The notes under the pieces were generated by a model that was not told the DNA's origin, did no database searches, and was given only the letters and a program-made list of their open reading frames with translations. DNA of 64,000 bases from Streptomyces sp. Z26. Lineage in GTDB: Bacteria > Actinomycetota > Actinomycetes > Streptomycetales > Streptomycetaceae. Shown here piece after piece: positions 1 through 7,941 of this stretch. The translations under genes were made by a program, and so were the position numbers. Numbering within the stretch: the first letter of the stretch is position 1; the number at the start of each line of letters is the position of its first letter. The stretch spans positions 4,264,501 through 4,328,500 of the forward strand of contig NZ_RCHV01000002.1 in NCBI RefSeq assembly GCF_003665095.1, written 5' to 3'.

Positions 1-2
1 CG

Positions 3-917
3 ATGACCGCCGACCGCTGGGGCGCCGCCCTCACCCCGCGCCTCGCGCACTTCGTCGCCGTCGCCCGGCACGAGCACGTCACCCGGGCCGCGGACGAACT
101 CGGCGTGCCGCAGTCGACGTTGAGCCGCGCCGTGGCCCGCCTCGAAGCGGACCTGGGGGTGGCCCTCTTCGCGCGCCGTGGCCGTACGGTCGCGCTCACC
201 CCGGCGGGCCGTACGTTCCTCGCGTCCGCCGAACGGGCCCTGGCCGCCGTCGAGGAGGCCGCCGAGACCGTACGCGCCGACGCCGATCCCGCCGCGGGCA
301 AGGTCGCGTTCGGCTTCCTGCACTCGCTCGGCTGGGAGACCGTGCCCGGCCTGATCCGCGCCTTCCGCGCCGAACACCCGCGCGTCCGCTTCGCGTTGGT
401 GCAGAACTACGGCGAGGCGATGCTGGAGCGCCTGCGCGCGGGCGAACTGGACCTCTGCCTCACCTCGCCCGTACCGGACCCGGACGACCCCGACGTGGTC
501 GCCCGCCGCCTCGACGAGCAGCGGCTCAGCCTGGTCGTACCGGACGACCACCCGCTGGCGGCGCGGAAGCGGGTGCGCCTCGCGGAGGCGGCGGACGAGC
601 CGTTCGTGACGCTGGAACCGGGGTACGGGCTGCGGCACATGCTCGAAACCCTCTGCGCGGAGGCCGGGTTCCGGCCGCGGATCGCCTTCGAGGGCGAGGA
701 GACGGAGACCATCCGCGGGCTGGTGGCGGCGGGCCTCGGCGTCGCGCTGCTGCCGCCGCCGGGCATCGCGCGGCCGGGCGTACGCGAGCTGGCGGTCACG
801 GCGCCGCGCGCGGTCCGCGAGATCGGCCTCGCCTGGTCGCGGGGGCGGGCGGATACCCCGCCGGTGGCCGCGTTCAAGGGCTTCCTGCTCGGCCACCGCG
901 GGCACCTGCTGCCGTGA
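3..917 (+). CDS. LysR-family transcriptional regulator
   Basis: A 304-residue regulator with the standard LysR layout. Residues about 12-70 form the winged helix-turn-helix (HVTRAADELGVPQSTLSRAV, then LGVALFARRGR), and residues 95-300 form the periplasmic-binding-protein-like effector domain (KVAFGFLHSLG, LVVPDDHPLA). Length is typical of the family. The ATG lies two bases from the left edge, so a slightly earlier start cannot be excluded. The inducer and targets are unknown. The gene ends facing the oppositely oriented hydrolase gene, with a GC-rich hairpin between them. A short imperfect direct duplication overlaps its stop codon. Confidence 0.9.
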   Translation: MTADRWGAALTPRLAHFVAVARHEHVTRAADELGVPQSTLSRAVARLEADLGVALFARRGRTVALTPAGRTFLASAERALAAVEEAAETVRADADPAAGKVAFGFLHSLGWETVPGLIRAFRAEHPRVRFALVQNYGEAMLERLRAGELDLCLTSPVPDPDDPDVVARRLDEQRLSLVVPDDHPLAARKRVRLAEAADEPFVTLEPGYGLRHMLETLCAEAGFRPRIAFEGEETETIRGLVAAGLGVALLPPPGIARPGVRELAVTAPRAVREIGLAWSRGRADTPPVAAFKGFLLGHRGHLLP

Positions 918-947
918 CGTCCGTCGGCCACCTGCTGCCGTACGTCC
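903..947. repeat. imperfect tandem duplication at the end of the LysR gene
   Basis: The element CACCTGCTGCCGT followed by (G)ACGTCCG occurs at 903-923 and again at 929-948, a spacing of 26 bases. The first copy encodes the last residues and the stop codon of the LysR protein. The second copy is untranslated. Confidence 0.6.
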
Positions 948-963
948 GCCGCCCCGGCGGCGG
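946..963. terminator. hairpin between convergent LysR and hydrolase genes
   Basis: Perfect 8-base inverted repeat (CCGCCGCC / GGCGGCGG) separated by 2 bases, lying between the stop codons of two convergent genes. There is no U-tract, as is usual for Streptomyces terminators. Confidence 0.5.
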
Positions 964-977
964 GCGGGCGCGGGGGA

Positions 978-1754
978 TCAGCGCGGGAGCGAGCTGCCGA
1001 ACCCGGCGGCCAGCGGCATCCGCAGCCCCAGCGGCGGCGGCGCCGCGAGGGCGTCCGCGAGGGGGCGGGCGAAGTCCCGGCCGCCCAGCGTGCCGAGGAC
1101 GAAGTCCTCGGCGAGGGCGGTGACTTCGGCGCGGTGCTGGTGCAACCCGTGCCCGTCGGAGTGCACCTCGAAGCGGCAGACGTCGGCGTTGGTCTTCTTG
1201 GCGCGTTCCGCCAGCCGGTACGACAGCTCCGGGTCGCTCCGCTCGTCGTTCGTGCCGTGCACCAGCAGTACCCGCCGCCCGGCCAACTGCGCCACCGGCT
1301 CCCGCTCGACCGCGCCCGGCTCGTCCGCCGGGTCGGGCAGCCACGGAGCGATGGCCAGCACGGCGCTGACGGCCGGGTGCCCGCCCGCGCGCAGTGCCGC
1401 GCGCCCGCCCACGTCCGTACCGACGAGGCAGACGGACACGTCGCCGTAGCGCCGCACCACCTCGTCGACGGCCCACTCGGTGTCGGCCACGGGGTGGGCG
1501 GCGGCGCCGTTCCAGCCGCGGTAGCGGTAGTGGACGAGGTGGACCGCCAGGGCCTCCTCCTGGCCCGCGCGCGCGATCCGGCGCGCCAGCGGCAGCGCGG
1601 CGGCGACGGACACGGCGGAGCGGCGGCGCAGGCCGCGGGGCTCGCCGCCGGGCAGCAGGAGTACGACTCCCTGCACCGATCGGCGTTCACCCATCGGCCG
1701 CCCCAACTTGGCTTCCCGGTCCGGCAGTCGGTCCGGCGACGCTTGCTGAGCCAT
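978..1754 (-). CDS. alpha/beta hydrolase (dienelactone-hydrolase-like)
   Basis: A predicted 258-residue alpha/beta-hydrolase. The central part VCLVGTDVGGRAAL has the position of a nucleophile elbow, but with GTDVGG the usual Ser is replaced by Asp. VLLVHGTNDERSDPELSYRL resembles the strand carrying the acid residue, and SDGHGLHQH supplies a late His. The start is chosen at the ATG at 1754; an ATG at 1694 (MGERRSVQG) is equally possible and removes a polar leader. It is transcribed divergently from add. The substrate is unknown, and the altered elbow leaves catalytic activity open. Confidence 0.7.
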   Translation of the reverse strand: MAQQASPDRLPDREAKLGRPMGERRSVQGVVLLLPGGEPRGLRRRSAVSVAAALPLARRIARAGQEEALAVHLVHYRYRGWNGAAAHPVADTEWAVDEVVRRYGDVSVCLVGTDVGGRAALRAGGHPAVSAVLAIAPWLPDPADEPGAVEREPVAQLAGRRVLLVHGTNDERSDPELSYRLAERAKKTNADVCRFEVHSDGHGLHQHRAEVTALAEDFVLGTLGGRDFARPLADALAAPPPLGLRMPLAAGFGSSLPR

Positions 1755-1896
1755 GGCAGAACGATGACAGAAGGCGGGGTGCGACCGCCCGTGCCCGTTG
1801 ATCACCTTTGGGTATCGAAGCGCGGTCCCCGCCTGCCTGTTCGGAAGCGGACGGGCCCGCTCCGGCGGGTACGGGGAAGCGCCGCGCACTGCCGAT

Positions 1897-1908
1897 CTAC
1901 GCGCGTAG
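1897..1908. promoter_or_regulatory. palindromic operator upstream of add
   Basis: Perfect 12-base palindrome CTACGCGCGTAG. It sits between a weak -35-like CTGCCG and a TACAGT -10-like box (1913-1918), which is 6 bases before the add ATG. The same palindrome or a one-base variant precedes deoC and the purine nucleoside phosphorylase gene, so I infer a shared repressor site. Confidence 0.65.
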
Positions 1909-1912
1909 GCGT

Positions 1913-1918
1913 TACAGT
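1913..1918 (+). promoter_or_regulatory. -10 box of add, probably leaderless
   Basis: TACAGT fits the TANNNT pattern of housekeeping Streptomyces promoters. Its end is 6 bases from the ATG at 1925, so transcription would begin at or next to the start codon. No Shine-Dalgarno sequence is present. Confidence 0.5.
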
Positions 1919-1924
1919 GCGAAG

Positions 1925-3097
1925 ATGACGAGCGAGTCCCCTCTCACCCTCCCCACGAGGGAGCAGATCCGCCGCGCCCCGAAGGCGCTGCTGCACGACC
2001 ATCTCGACGGCGGTCTCCGTCCGGCCACGATCATCGAGCTGGCCCGGGAGTGCGGTTACGACGGCCTTCCCGAGCCCGACGACGCGGGCCGGCTGGAGAC
2101 GTGGTTCCGCGAGGCCGCCGACTCCGGTTCGCTGGTGCGCTATCTGGAGACGTTCGCGCACACCTGCGCGGTCATGCAGACCCGCGAGGCGTTGACGCGC
2201 GTGGCCGCCGAGTGCGCCGAGGACCTGGCGGCGGACGGCGTGGTCTACGCGGAGGTGCGGTACGCACCGGAGCAGCACCTCGAACGGGGCCTCACCCTGG
2301 AGCAGGTCGTCGAGGCCGTCAACGAGGGCTTCCGCGAAGGCGAACGGCGTGCCCGCGCCGCCGGGCACCGCATCCGCGTCGGCGCCCTGCTCACCGCGAT
2401 GCGGCACGCCGCGCGCGCCCTGGAGATCGCCGAACTCGCCAACCGCTACCGCGATTCGGGCGTCGTCGGCTTCGACATCGCGGGCGCCGAGGCGGGTCAC
2501 CCGCCGACCCGGCACCTCGACGCGTTCGAGTACCTGAAGCGGGAGAACAACCATTTCACGATCCACGCGGGCGAGGCGTTCGGCCTGCCGTCCATCTGGC
2601 AGGCGCTCCAGTGGTGCGGCGCCGACCGGCTGGGCCACGGCGTACGGATCATCGACGACATCGAGGTCGCGGACGACGGCACGGTCGAACTGGGGCGCCT
2701 CGCGTCGTACGTACGCGACAAGCGGGTGCCGCTGGAGCTGTGCCCGACGTCCAACCTCCAGACGGGCGCCGCCCCGTCGTACGCAGAGCACCCCATCGGG
2801 CTGCTGCGGCGGCTCCACTTCCGCGCCACGGTGAACACGGACAACAGGCTGATGGGCGGCACGACCATGAGCGAGGAGTTCGCGCACCTGGTGCGGACGT
2901 TCCAGTACACGCTCGACGACATGCAGTGGTTCACCGTCAACGCGATGAAGTCCGCGTTCATCCCTTTCGATGAACGGCTGGCCATGATCAACGAAGTGGT
3001 CAAGCCGGGGTACGCCGAGCTGAAGGCCGAGTGGCTGTTCCACGGCTCGACTCCGGAGGCCGCGCTGACCAGCGGTTCCGGCGGCTCGGCGGGCTGA
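1925..3097 (+). CDS. add: adenosine deaminase
   Basis: A 390-residue adenosine/AMP deaminase-superfamily protein that converts adenosine and deoxyadenosine to inosine in cytosolic purine salvage. The metal-binding HDHLDGG (His24, His26), the IHAGEAFG segment (His and catalytic Glu), the DRLGHGVR His and the VNTDN Asp are all present in family order. The start is the ATG at 1925. In-frame codons exist further upstream, but they overlap the promoter and operator. An upstream palindrome shared with other nucleoside genes of this window suggests repression in the absence of nucleosides. Confidence 0.96.
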   Translation: MTSESPLTLPTREQIRRAPKALLHDHLDGGLRPATIIELARECGYDGLPEPDDAGRLETWFREAADSGSLVRYLETFAHTCAVMQTREALTRVAAECAEDLAADGVVYAEVRYAPEQHLERGLTLEQVVEAVNEGFREGERRARAAGHRIRVGALLTAMRHAARALEIAELANRYRDSGVVGFDIAGAEAGHPPTRHLDAFEYLKRENNHFTIHAGEAFGLPSIWQALQWCGADRLGHGVRIIDDIEVADDGTVELGRLASYVRDKRVPLELCPTSNLQTGAAPSYAEHPIGLLRRLHFRATVNTDNRLMGGTTMSEEFAHLVRTFQYTLDDMQWFTVNAMKSAFIPFDERLAMINEVVKPGYAELKAEWLFHGSTPEAALTSGSGGSAG

Positions 3098-3234
3098 CGC
3101 GCGGCAGCGGGGGCCCGGCTCCGGCGCGGGGGTGACACACCCCGTCCGGCCGCCGGGGCTTCCTTGTGACCGGTCCTGATGTGTGGCTACGTTCGCCGGG
3201 CTCCACCCACCTCCACGCAGGGACGTAGTCACTC

Positions 3235-3609
3235 ATGAAGCAGGCAACCCTCAGGACCCTCGGCACCGCCGCGCTCGGCGCCGCCTTCGTCGCGGCGGGC
3301 TCCGGCTCCGCCTCCGCCATCGACCTGACCGGCACGCTGGGGCCGGTCCACGAGCCGGTCAACCAGCTGGCGCAGGACGTCGCGCCCCTCCAGAACGCGC
3401 TCGTCGGCGAGGGCTCCATCGCCAAGGCCCCGACGACGCCCGAGGACGTCGTGTCCGAGGAGCGGCTGGCGGAGGAGCGCTCCGCGCCGGGCCCGCTGGG
3501 CAACCTCTCGTCGTCCAACGCGGGCGAGCTGCTCGGCGGCCTCCCGCTGGTCGGCCAGCTCACCGGCTCCACCGGCGGCCTGCCGACCACCGGCGTGCCG
3601 CTGGGCTGA
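3235..3609 (+). CDS. small secreted protein, function unknown
   Basis: A 124-residue exported protein. The N-terminus has two positive residues, a hydrophobic stretch (ALGAAFVAAGSGSASA) and a likely signal-peptidase site after ASA. The mature part is acidic and Ala/Gly/Leu-rich and ends with GGLPLVGQLTGSTGG. The protein at 10794-11231 is built the same way and also ends with an LPL(V/L)GQ motif, so the two may be distant paralogues. No enzymatic motif is visible. A GC-rich hairpin follows the stop. Confidence 0.75.
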   Translation: MKQATLRTLGTAALGAAFVAAGSGSASAIDLTGTLGPVHEPVNQLAQDVAPLQNALVGEGSIAKAPTTPEDVVSEERLAEERSAPGPLGNLSSSNAGELLGGLPLVGQLTGSTGGLPTTGVPLG

Positions 3610-3612
3610 CCG

Positions 3613-3635
3613 CCACGGCGCGGCGCCCGCCGTGG
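3613..3635 (+). terminator. putative terminator after the small secreted protein
   Basis: Perfect 8-base arms (CCACGGCG / CGCCGTGG) with a 7-base loop, starting 4 bases after the stop codon. Confidence 0.5.
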
Positions 3636-3703
3636 GGGCGGGGGCCGCGCCGGGCGCTCGGCTCACCAGGGTCGGTCACCGGGCGGGTGTCACCAGCCGG
3701 GTG

Positions 3704-3904
3704 TCACCAGGCGGTGCGCTCGTGCTCGTTCGGCAGGAGCACCCACAGCGCGAGGTAGAGCAGGAACTGCGGCCCCGGCAGCAGACACGAGACGACGAAC
3801 AGGATGCGCATCGTGTTCGACGTGGTGCCGAAGCGGCGGGCCAGCCCGGCGCACACTCCGCCGAGCTTCCGGTCGTCGCGGGGGCGGGAGAGGGCGGTGG
3901 ACAT
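3704..3904 (-). CDS. PspC-domain membrane protein
   Basis: A 66-residue stand-alone PspC domain. The family pattern is clear: RPRDDRKLGGVCAGLARRFG, then TNTMR-type TSNTMRILFVV, and a single hydrophobic hairpin ending in LWVLLPNE. Related proteins are small inner-membrane factors connected to envelope stress. It starts with ATG at 3904 and probably forms its own transcript. No other psp genes are next to it. Confidence 0.85.
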   Translation of the reverse strand: MSTALSRPRDDRKLGGVCAGLARRFGTTSNTMRILFVVSCLLPGPQFLLYLALWVLLPNEHERTAW

Positions 3905-4007
3905 GACGGGCTCCTTCGGTTTCGCGGGCGGTGTTCCGGCGCCCCGCCGCGGTCGGTGGTGTCCGCCGCGGCCGGTGCTCCGGACCGTGTGCCCACGCTA
4001 GGAGGAT

Positions 4008-4721
4008 TCAGCCCGCGAGTCGTCCGGCCAGCGAGCTACCCGGACCCTGGGACTTCTCGGGGTGGCTCCGGGCGACCTCGTCCTTCAGGCTTACGTGGTG
4101 CTTCAGCCCCGGGTGGTGCCGGAGCCCCGGACGGCGCTCCCGGCCGACGTGCCCCTTCAGTCCGACGCGACCCCTCAGTCCCGTCCGACCCTTCAGCCCG
4201 ACGAGGCCGTAAGGCCCCACGCGCCGCAGCCGGGCCCGTACGCCACCGCGCCCCGTGCCGCCGCCCCGGAGCAGCCACCGCCGCAGCGGCGGGTAGAGCA
4301 GCAGGTACGCGGCGCCCACGCCCGCGGTGTTCAGCATGACCGCGTCCACGTTCCCGACCTGTCCGGGCACGCCCGTCTGCGCGAGCGCGATGGCCAGGGC
4401 GACGAGCGCCCCCGCCACCGTCGTACGGAACGCGGTGCCCGCCAGTCCCCGCCGCAGCTGCCCCGTGGCCAGCGGCAGCAGCACCCCCAGCGGGGCCAGC
4501 AGCAGCAGTCCGCCGCCGATGCCGTGCAGCGCCTCCTGCGGCCCGCCCGCCAGATCGGCGCGGATGGTCGTGAACGGGCGCAGATTGGTGGGGGAGACCC
4601 AGAGGACCGAGCGGGGGCGCAGGGTCGCCCAGGCCACCGCCAGGAGATGCGCCAGCAGCAGCACGGCACTGGCCGCTCGGACACGGGACAAGGGAACGCC
4701 GCTCTCGGCATGACGCTGCAC
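4008..4721 (-). CDS. VanZ-like membrane protein with collagen-like tail
   Basis: A membrane protein of about 237 residues. The N-terminal two thirds carry four hydrophobic segments and VanZ-family features (LRPRSVLWVSPTNLRPF, NVDAVMLNTAGVGAAYLLLYPPLRR). VanZ-type proteins are linked to envelope and glycopeptide tolerance, but the role here is unknown. The C-terminal tail contains consecutive Gly-X-Y triplets encoded by an 18-base repeat. The start is a GTG at 4721, which has no clear ribosome-binding site, so the N-terminus is uncertain. The lipoprotein gene ends 53 bases upstream on the same strand. Confidence 0.75.
   Translation of the reverse strand: MQRHAESGVPLSRVRAASAVLLLAHLLAVAWATLRPRSVLWVSPTNLRPFTTIRADLAGGPQEALHGIGGGLLLLAPLGVLLPLATGQLRRGLAGTAFRTTVAGALVALAIALAQTGVPGQVGNVDAVMLNTAGVGAAYLLLYPPLRRWLLRGGGTGRGGVRARLRRVGPYGLVGLKGRTGLRGRVGLKGHVGRERRPGLRHHPGLKHHVSLKDEVARSHPEKSQGPGSSLAGRLAG
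4143..4218 (-). repeat. 18-base tandem repeat coding Gly-X-Y triplets
   Basis: About three diverged copies of an 18-base unit (GTCGGRCTGARGGGNCRC). They translate as GLK GRT / GLR GRV / GLK GHV, flanked by GPY GLV and GRE, making nine consecutive Gly-X-Y triplets in the VanZ-like protein tail. Confidence 0.65.
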
Positions 4722-4774
4722 GGGGAGAAGGACGCCCGCCCCGAACCGGTGGTTCCGCTGCCGGGTGTGACCCG

Positions 4775-5497
4775 CTACACCACGGTTCCGGCGGTCTCCG
4801 CCGCTTCTGGGTCGTTCCGCAGCGAGGAGTCGCACTCGTACCGGCGCAGCGTCTCCCCCTCGCCGCCCGCCGGTCCGCCGACGACCACCGCCCCGTCGTC
4901 GTCCGCGATGCCCGTGTCCGCGTACGAGCACACGACCTGCGCCAGCGCGAACTCCGGCAGCCGGTCCGGCGCCGTGCTGAGCCGCAGCGCGTTCTCCGGG
5001 TCGCCCGCCCGGCCCGTGGTCACCCGGAGGTCGCGCGGCACCGCGCTGGCGAAGCCCGCGGTCTCCTCGTCCGTGCCGGGCGGGTCCTGCAACTCGTCGA
5101 GGAGGGCGCCGACGAAGTCGGGGCGCTTCTCCGGGAGTCGGACGAGCCGCTGCACCGGCGCGACGCGGGAGCCGCACACCAGGTAGACGCGTGCCGTGGT
5201 GCTGTCCGGGACCGCGCGGGTCTCGCCGCCGCCGGGGACCACGCACGGGACCCGGGACGGCGCGGCACCGGCGTCGACCGGTACGGAGGTGGAGCGGATG
5301 CCGCAGCCGCCGAGGAGGGCGGCGACGGCGCCCAGCGCCAGCGCGCCCGCGGCGAGCCGGCCGGCCCGGCCCGTACGGCGCCCCGCGCCCGTACGGCGTG
5401 CCCCGACGCCCGTCCGGGACGCACCGCCCGTACGGGAGCCCCCGCCCGCACCCGGCTCCCCGCCCGTACGTCCCGCGCGTGCGCGCCCCGGGCTCAT
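4775..5497 (-). CDS. lipoprotein of the AfsQ operon
   Basis: A 240-residue lipoprotein. The long Arg/Gly-rich cytoplasmic leader is followed by a hydrophobic segment and lipobox ALLGGC (lipidated Cys near residue 69). The extracytoplasmic domain has VYLVCGSRVAPVQRLVRLPE and several Cys. In S. coelicolor the gene after afsQ2 also encodes a lipoprotein. The ATG at 5497 overlaps the afsQ2 stop (ATGA), indicating translational coupling, so it may tune signal input to AfsQ2. This link is inferred from position only. Confidence 0.85.
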   Translation of the reverse strand: MSPGRARAGRTGGEPGAGGGSRTGGASRTGVGARRTGAGRRTGRAGRLAAGALALGAVAALLGGCGIRSTSVPVDAGAAPSRVPCVVPGGGETRAVPDSTTARVYLVCGSRVAPVQRLVRLPEKRPDFVGALLDELQDPPGTDEETAGFASAVPRDLRVTTGRAGDPENALRLSTAPDRLPEFALAQVVCSYADTGIADDDGAVVVGGPAGGEGETLRRYECDSSLRNDPEAAETAGTVV

Positions 5498-7065
5498 GGT
5501 GCCTTCCCCTCGTCCGGTGCGGGCCGGTCCGTGTCGCGGTCCTCGCCCGCCGCGGCGAGCCCGCTCGCGTCCTGCGGCAGCCGCAGCGTGAACACCGCGC
5601 CGCCGTCCGCCCCCTGGGCGTTCCGCGCGGTGATCTCGCCGCCGTGGATGTGCGCGTTCTCCAGCGCGATGGACAGCCCGAGGCCGCTGCCCTCGGAACG
5701 CGGCCGGGACGCGCTCGCCTTGTAGAAGCGGTCGAAGACGTGCGGCAGCACGTCCTCCGGGATGCCCGGCCCGTGGTCCGCGACCTCGATCAGCAGCTGC
5801 TCCTCGCCGGTCGTGGACCACCCGGTGCGTACGGAGACCCGTACCGGGGAGCCGCCGTGCTTCAGCGCGTTGCCGATGAGGTTCGCCAGGATGACGTCCA
5901 GCCGTCGCGGGTCGAGATGGGCCATCAGGCCGCGGTCCGCGTCGAGTTCGACGGCGTCGAGCCAGGCGCGCGCGTCGACGCAGGCCGTCACCTGGTCCGC
6001 GACGTCGACGGTGTCCAGGACCAGCCGGGCGGTGCCCGCGTCGAAGCGGGTGACCTCCATCAGGTTCTCGACCAGGTCTCCGAGGCGCCGTGTCTCGCTC
6101 ACGACGAGCCCGACGGCCGGCGCGATCATCGGGTCCAGGTTGTCCTGCTCCTCCTCCAGCACCTCGGTCACCGCCGAGATCGCCGTGAGGGGCGTACGCA
6201 GCTCGTGCGACATGTCCGCGACGAACCGCCGCGACGACGCCTCCCGCGCGCTCAGCGCCTCCACCTGCTGCTCCAGGGACTCCGCCGTACGGTTGAACGT
6301 ACGGGAGAGGTCGGCCAGTTCGTCCGCCCCGGACACCTTTAGCCGGGTGCTCAGCTCCCCCTCGCCGAGCCGCCGCGCGGCGTCCGCGAGCCGCCGTACG
6401 GGACGCAGCACCGTCGTCGCGGCGGCCTGCGCCAGCAGCATGGCGGCGATCAGGGCGAGGCCGGTGGCGATGCCCAGGGACCAGGCCAGGGAGTTGAGGT
6501 CGTCGCGCTCGGGGGCGAGGGACTTGAGCATGTAGCCGGTGGGTGTGGGCCCTTCCCCGACCAGCTTGGCGCCGCCGACGAGCTGCGGCTCCTCGCCCTT
6601 GGTGATGCGCTGCCAGTAGAGGTGGTACGGGAAGTCGTTGTCGTCGTCGACCGGCCGTTCCCGGCCGACGGCGCGGGTCAGTTCGGCGGGCACGTCGTCG
6701 AGGGTGAAGTCGTTCGCGTCCGAACTCACCGTGCACCGGCGGCCGTCGCGGTCGGTGGCGCGCAGCACCACCTCGTAGCTCTGGGTGGAGTCGGCCATGC
6801 GGACCGCCGCGTCGCGGAGTTCGTCGCAGCCGAAGCCGGTCGGCAGCTGCCCCGCGCTGTCCTCCATGGCCTTGCGGAAGTCGTTGAGCGCGGCGTTCTG
6901 GGCGCGGGTCAGGACGGCGTCGCGGTTCAGCCAGTACGCGATGCCCGACGCGGAGACCGCGGCCGTCAGCGCGACGAGCGCGAAGACGATGACCAGGCGC
7001 AGCCGCAGGGACGGGAGGATGCCCAGCACCCGGCCGCGCATCCGGCCGGGTGGAGCGTCGCTCAC
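5494..7065 (-). CDS. afsQ2: sensor histidine kinase AfsQ2
   Basis: A 523-residue membrane kinase with a transmembrane segment at about 23-46, an extracytoplasmic sensor at 47-192, a second membrane segment at 194-218, and a HAMP region. The phospho-acceptor His287 is in ADMSHELRTPL. The ATPase domain shows NLIGNALKHG, DHGPGIP and GSGLGLS. The GTG start at 7065 overlaps the afsQ1 stop (GTGA). Downstream comes a coupled lipoprotein gene and upstream the response regulator, with sigQ divergent: exactly the S. coelicolor afsQ arrangement. That system regulates antibiotic production in response to nitrogen-related conditions. Confidence 0.95.
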   Translation of the reverse strand: MSDAPPGRMRGRVLGILPSLRLRLVIVFALVALTAAVSASGIAYWLNRDAVLTRAQNAALNDFRKAMEDSAGQLPTGFGCDELRDAAVRMADSTQSYEVVLRATDRDGRRCTVSSDANDFTLDDVPAELTRAVGRERPVDDDNDFPYHLYWQRITKGEEPQLVGGAKLVGEGPTPTGYMLKSLAPERDDLNSLAWSLGIATGLALIAAMLLAQAAATTVLRPVRRLADAARRLGEGELSTRLKVSGADELADLSRTFNRTAESLEQQVEALSAREASSRRFVADMSHELRTPLTAISAVTEVLEEEQDNLDPMIAPAVGLVVSETRRLGDLVENLMEVTRFDAGTARLVLDTVDVADQVTACVDARAWLDAVELDADRGLMAHLDPRRLDVILANLIGNALKHGGSPVRVSVRTGWSTTGEEQLLIEVADHGPGIPEDVLPHVFDRFYKASASRPRSEGSGLGLSIALENAHIHGGEITARNAQGADGGAVFTLRLPQDASGLAAAGEDRDTDRPAPDEGKAP

Positions 7066-7748
7066 GAGGGCGCGTCCAGCCGGTAACCGACTCCGCGCAC
7101 CGTACGGATCAGGGTCGGCGACGACGGTACGTCCTCGACCTTGGCGCGCAGGCGCTGCACGCAGGCGTCGACCAGCCGCGAGTCACCGAGGTAGTCGTGC
7201 TCCCAGACCAGCCGCAGCAGCTGCTGCCGGGACAGGGCCTGGCCCGGTCGGCGGCTCAGCTCCAGCAGCAACCGCAGCTCGGTGGGAGTCAGTTGGAGGT
7301 CCTCGCCGCTCTTGGTGACGGTCATCGCGGACCGGTCGATGACGAGGGAGCCGAAGGACGCCGAGTCGCTCGACTCCCGTTCGCCGCGCCGCATCACCGC
7401 GCGGATACGGGCGTCCAGCACCCGGCCCTGCACGGGCTTCACCACGTAGTCGTCGGCGCCGGACTCCAGGCCGACGACGACGTCGATGTCGTCGCTGCGC
7501 GCGGTGAGCAGGATGATCGGCAGCTGGTCGGTGCGCCGGATGCGACGGCACACCTCGAAGCCGTCGATGCCGGGCAGCATCACGTCGAGCACGATCAGGT
7601 CCGGACGCTGTTCGCGCAGCAGTTTCAGACCGTCCTCGCCCGACGCGGCGGTCACCACGCGGTGGCCCTGGCGGGACAGGCTCATCTCCAGGGCGGTACG
7701 GACGGCGTCGTCATCCTCGATCAGCAACAGGAAAGCCACGCGCGCCAT
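7062..7748 (-). CDS. afsQ1: response regulator AfsQ1
   Basis: An OmpR/PhoB-type regulator of 228 residues. The receiver domain has the acidic cluster EDDD near residue 11, phospho-acceptor Asp55 in LIVLDVMLPG, and VVKPVQGR carrying the conserved Lys. The C-terminal winged helix ends with RTVRGVGYRLD. The start is the ATG at 7748; a GTG three codons later would give the length of the S. coelicolor protein. A GTnAC-N6-GTnAC box matching the published AfsQ1 site lies in the divergent promoter region towards sigQ. Confidence 0.95.
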   Translation of the reverse strand: MARVAFLLLIEDDDAVRTALEMSLSRQGHRVVTAASGEDGLKLLREQRPDLIVLDVMLPGIDGFEVCRRIRRTDQLPIILLTARSDDIDVVVGLESGADDYVVKPVQGRVLDARIRAVMRRGERESSDSASFGSLVIDRSAMTVTKSGEDLQLTPTELRLLLELSRRPGQALSRQQLLRLVWEHDYLGDSRLVDACVQRLRAKVEDVPSSPTLIRTVRGVGYRLDAPS

Positions 7749-7841
7749 TCTGTCCCATGGCGCCCCCGGACTTCGACTGCGAGGTCCCGAGGAGTGCGCG
7801 GGGGGGCCGCGACGCGGTGGGGGAAGCAGCCACCTGCCCCT

Positions 7842-7857
7842 GTGACAGCCCTGTGAC
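7842..7857. promoter_or_regulatory. AfsQ1-binding box
   Basis: GTGAC at 7842-7846 and GTGAC at 7853-7857 are separated by exactly 6 bases. This matches the AfsQ1 consensus GTnAC-n6-GTnAC known from S. coelicolor and lies in the afsQ1/sigQ intergenic region. Confidence 0.85.
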
Positions 7858-7941
7858 AGACGGGCGACCCGGTGATGAAACAGGCTCGGCAAGGTATTCC
7901 CCACGAGCAGCGACCGGCAGGCTCCACGAGGGAGGCGCGAG

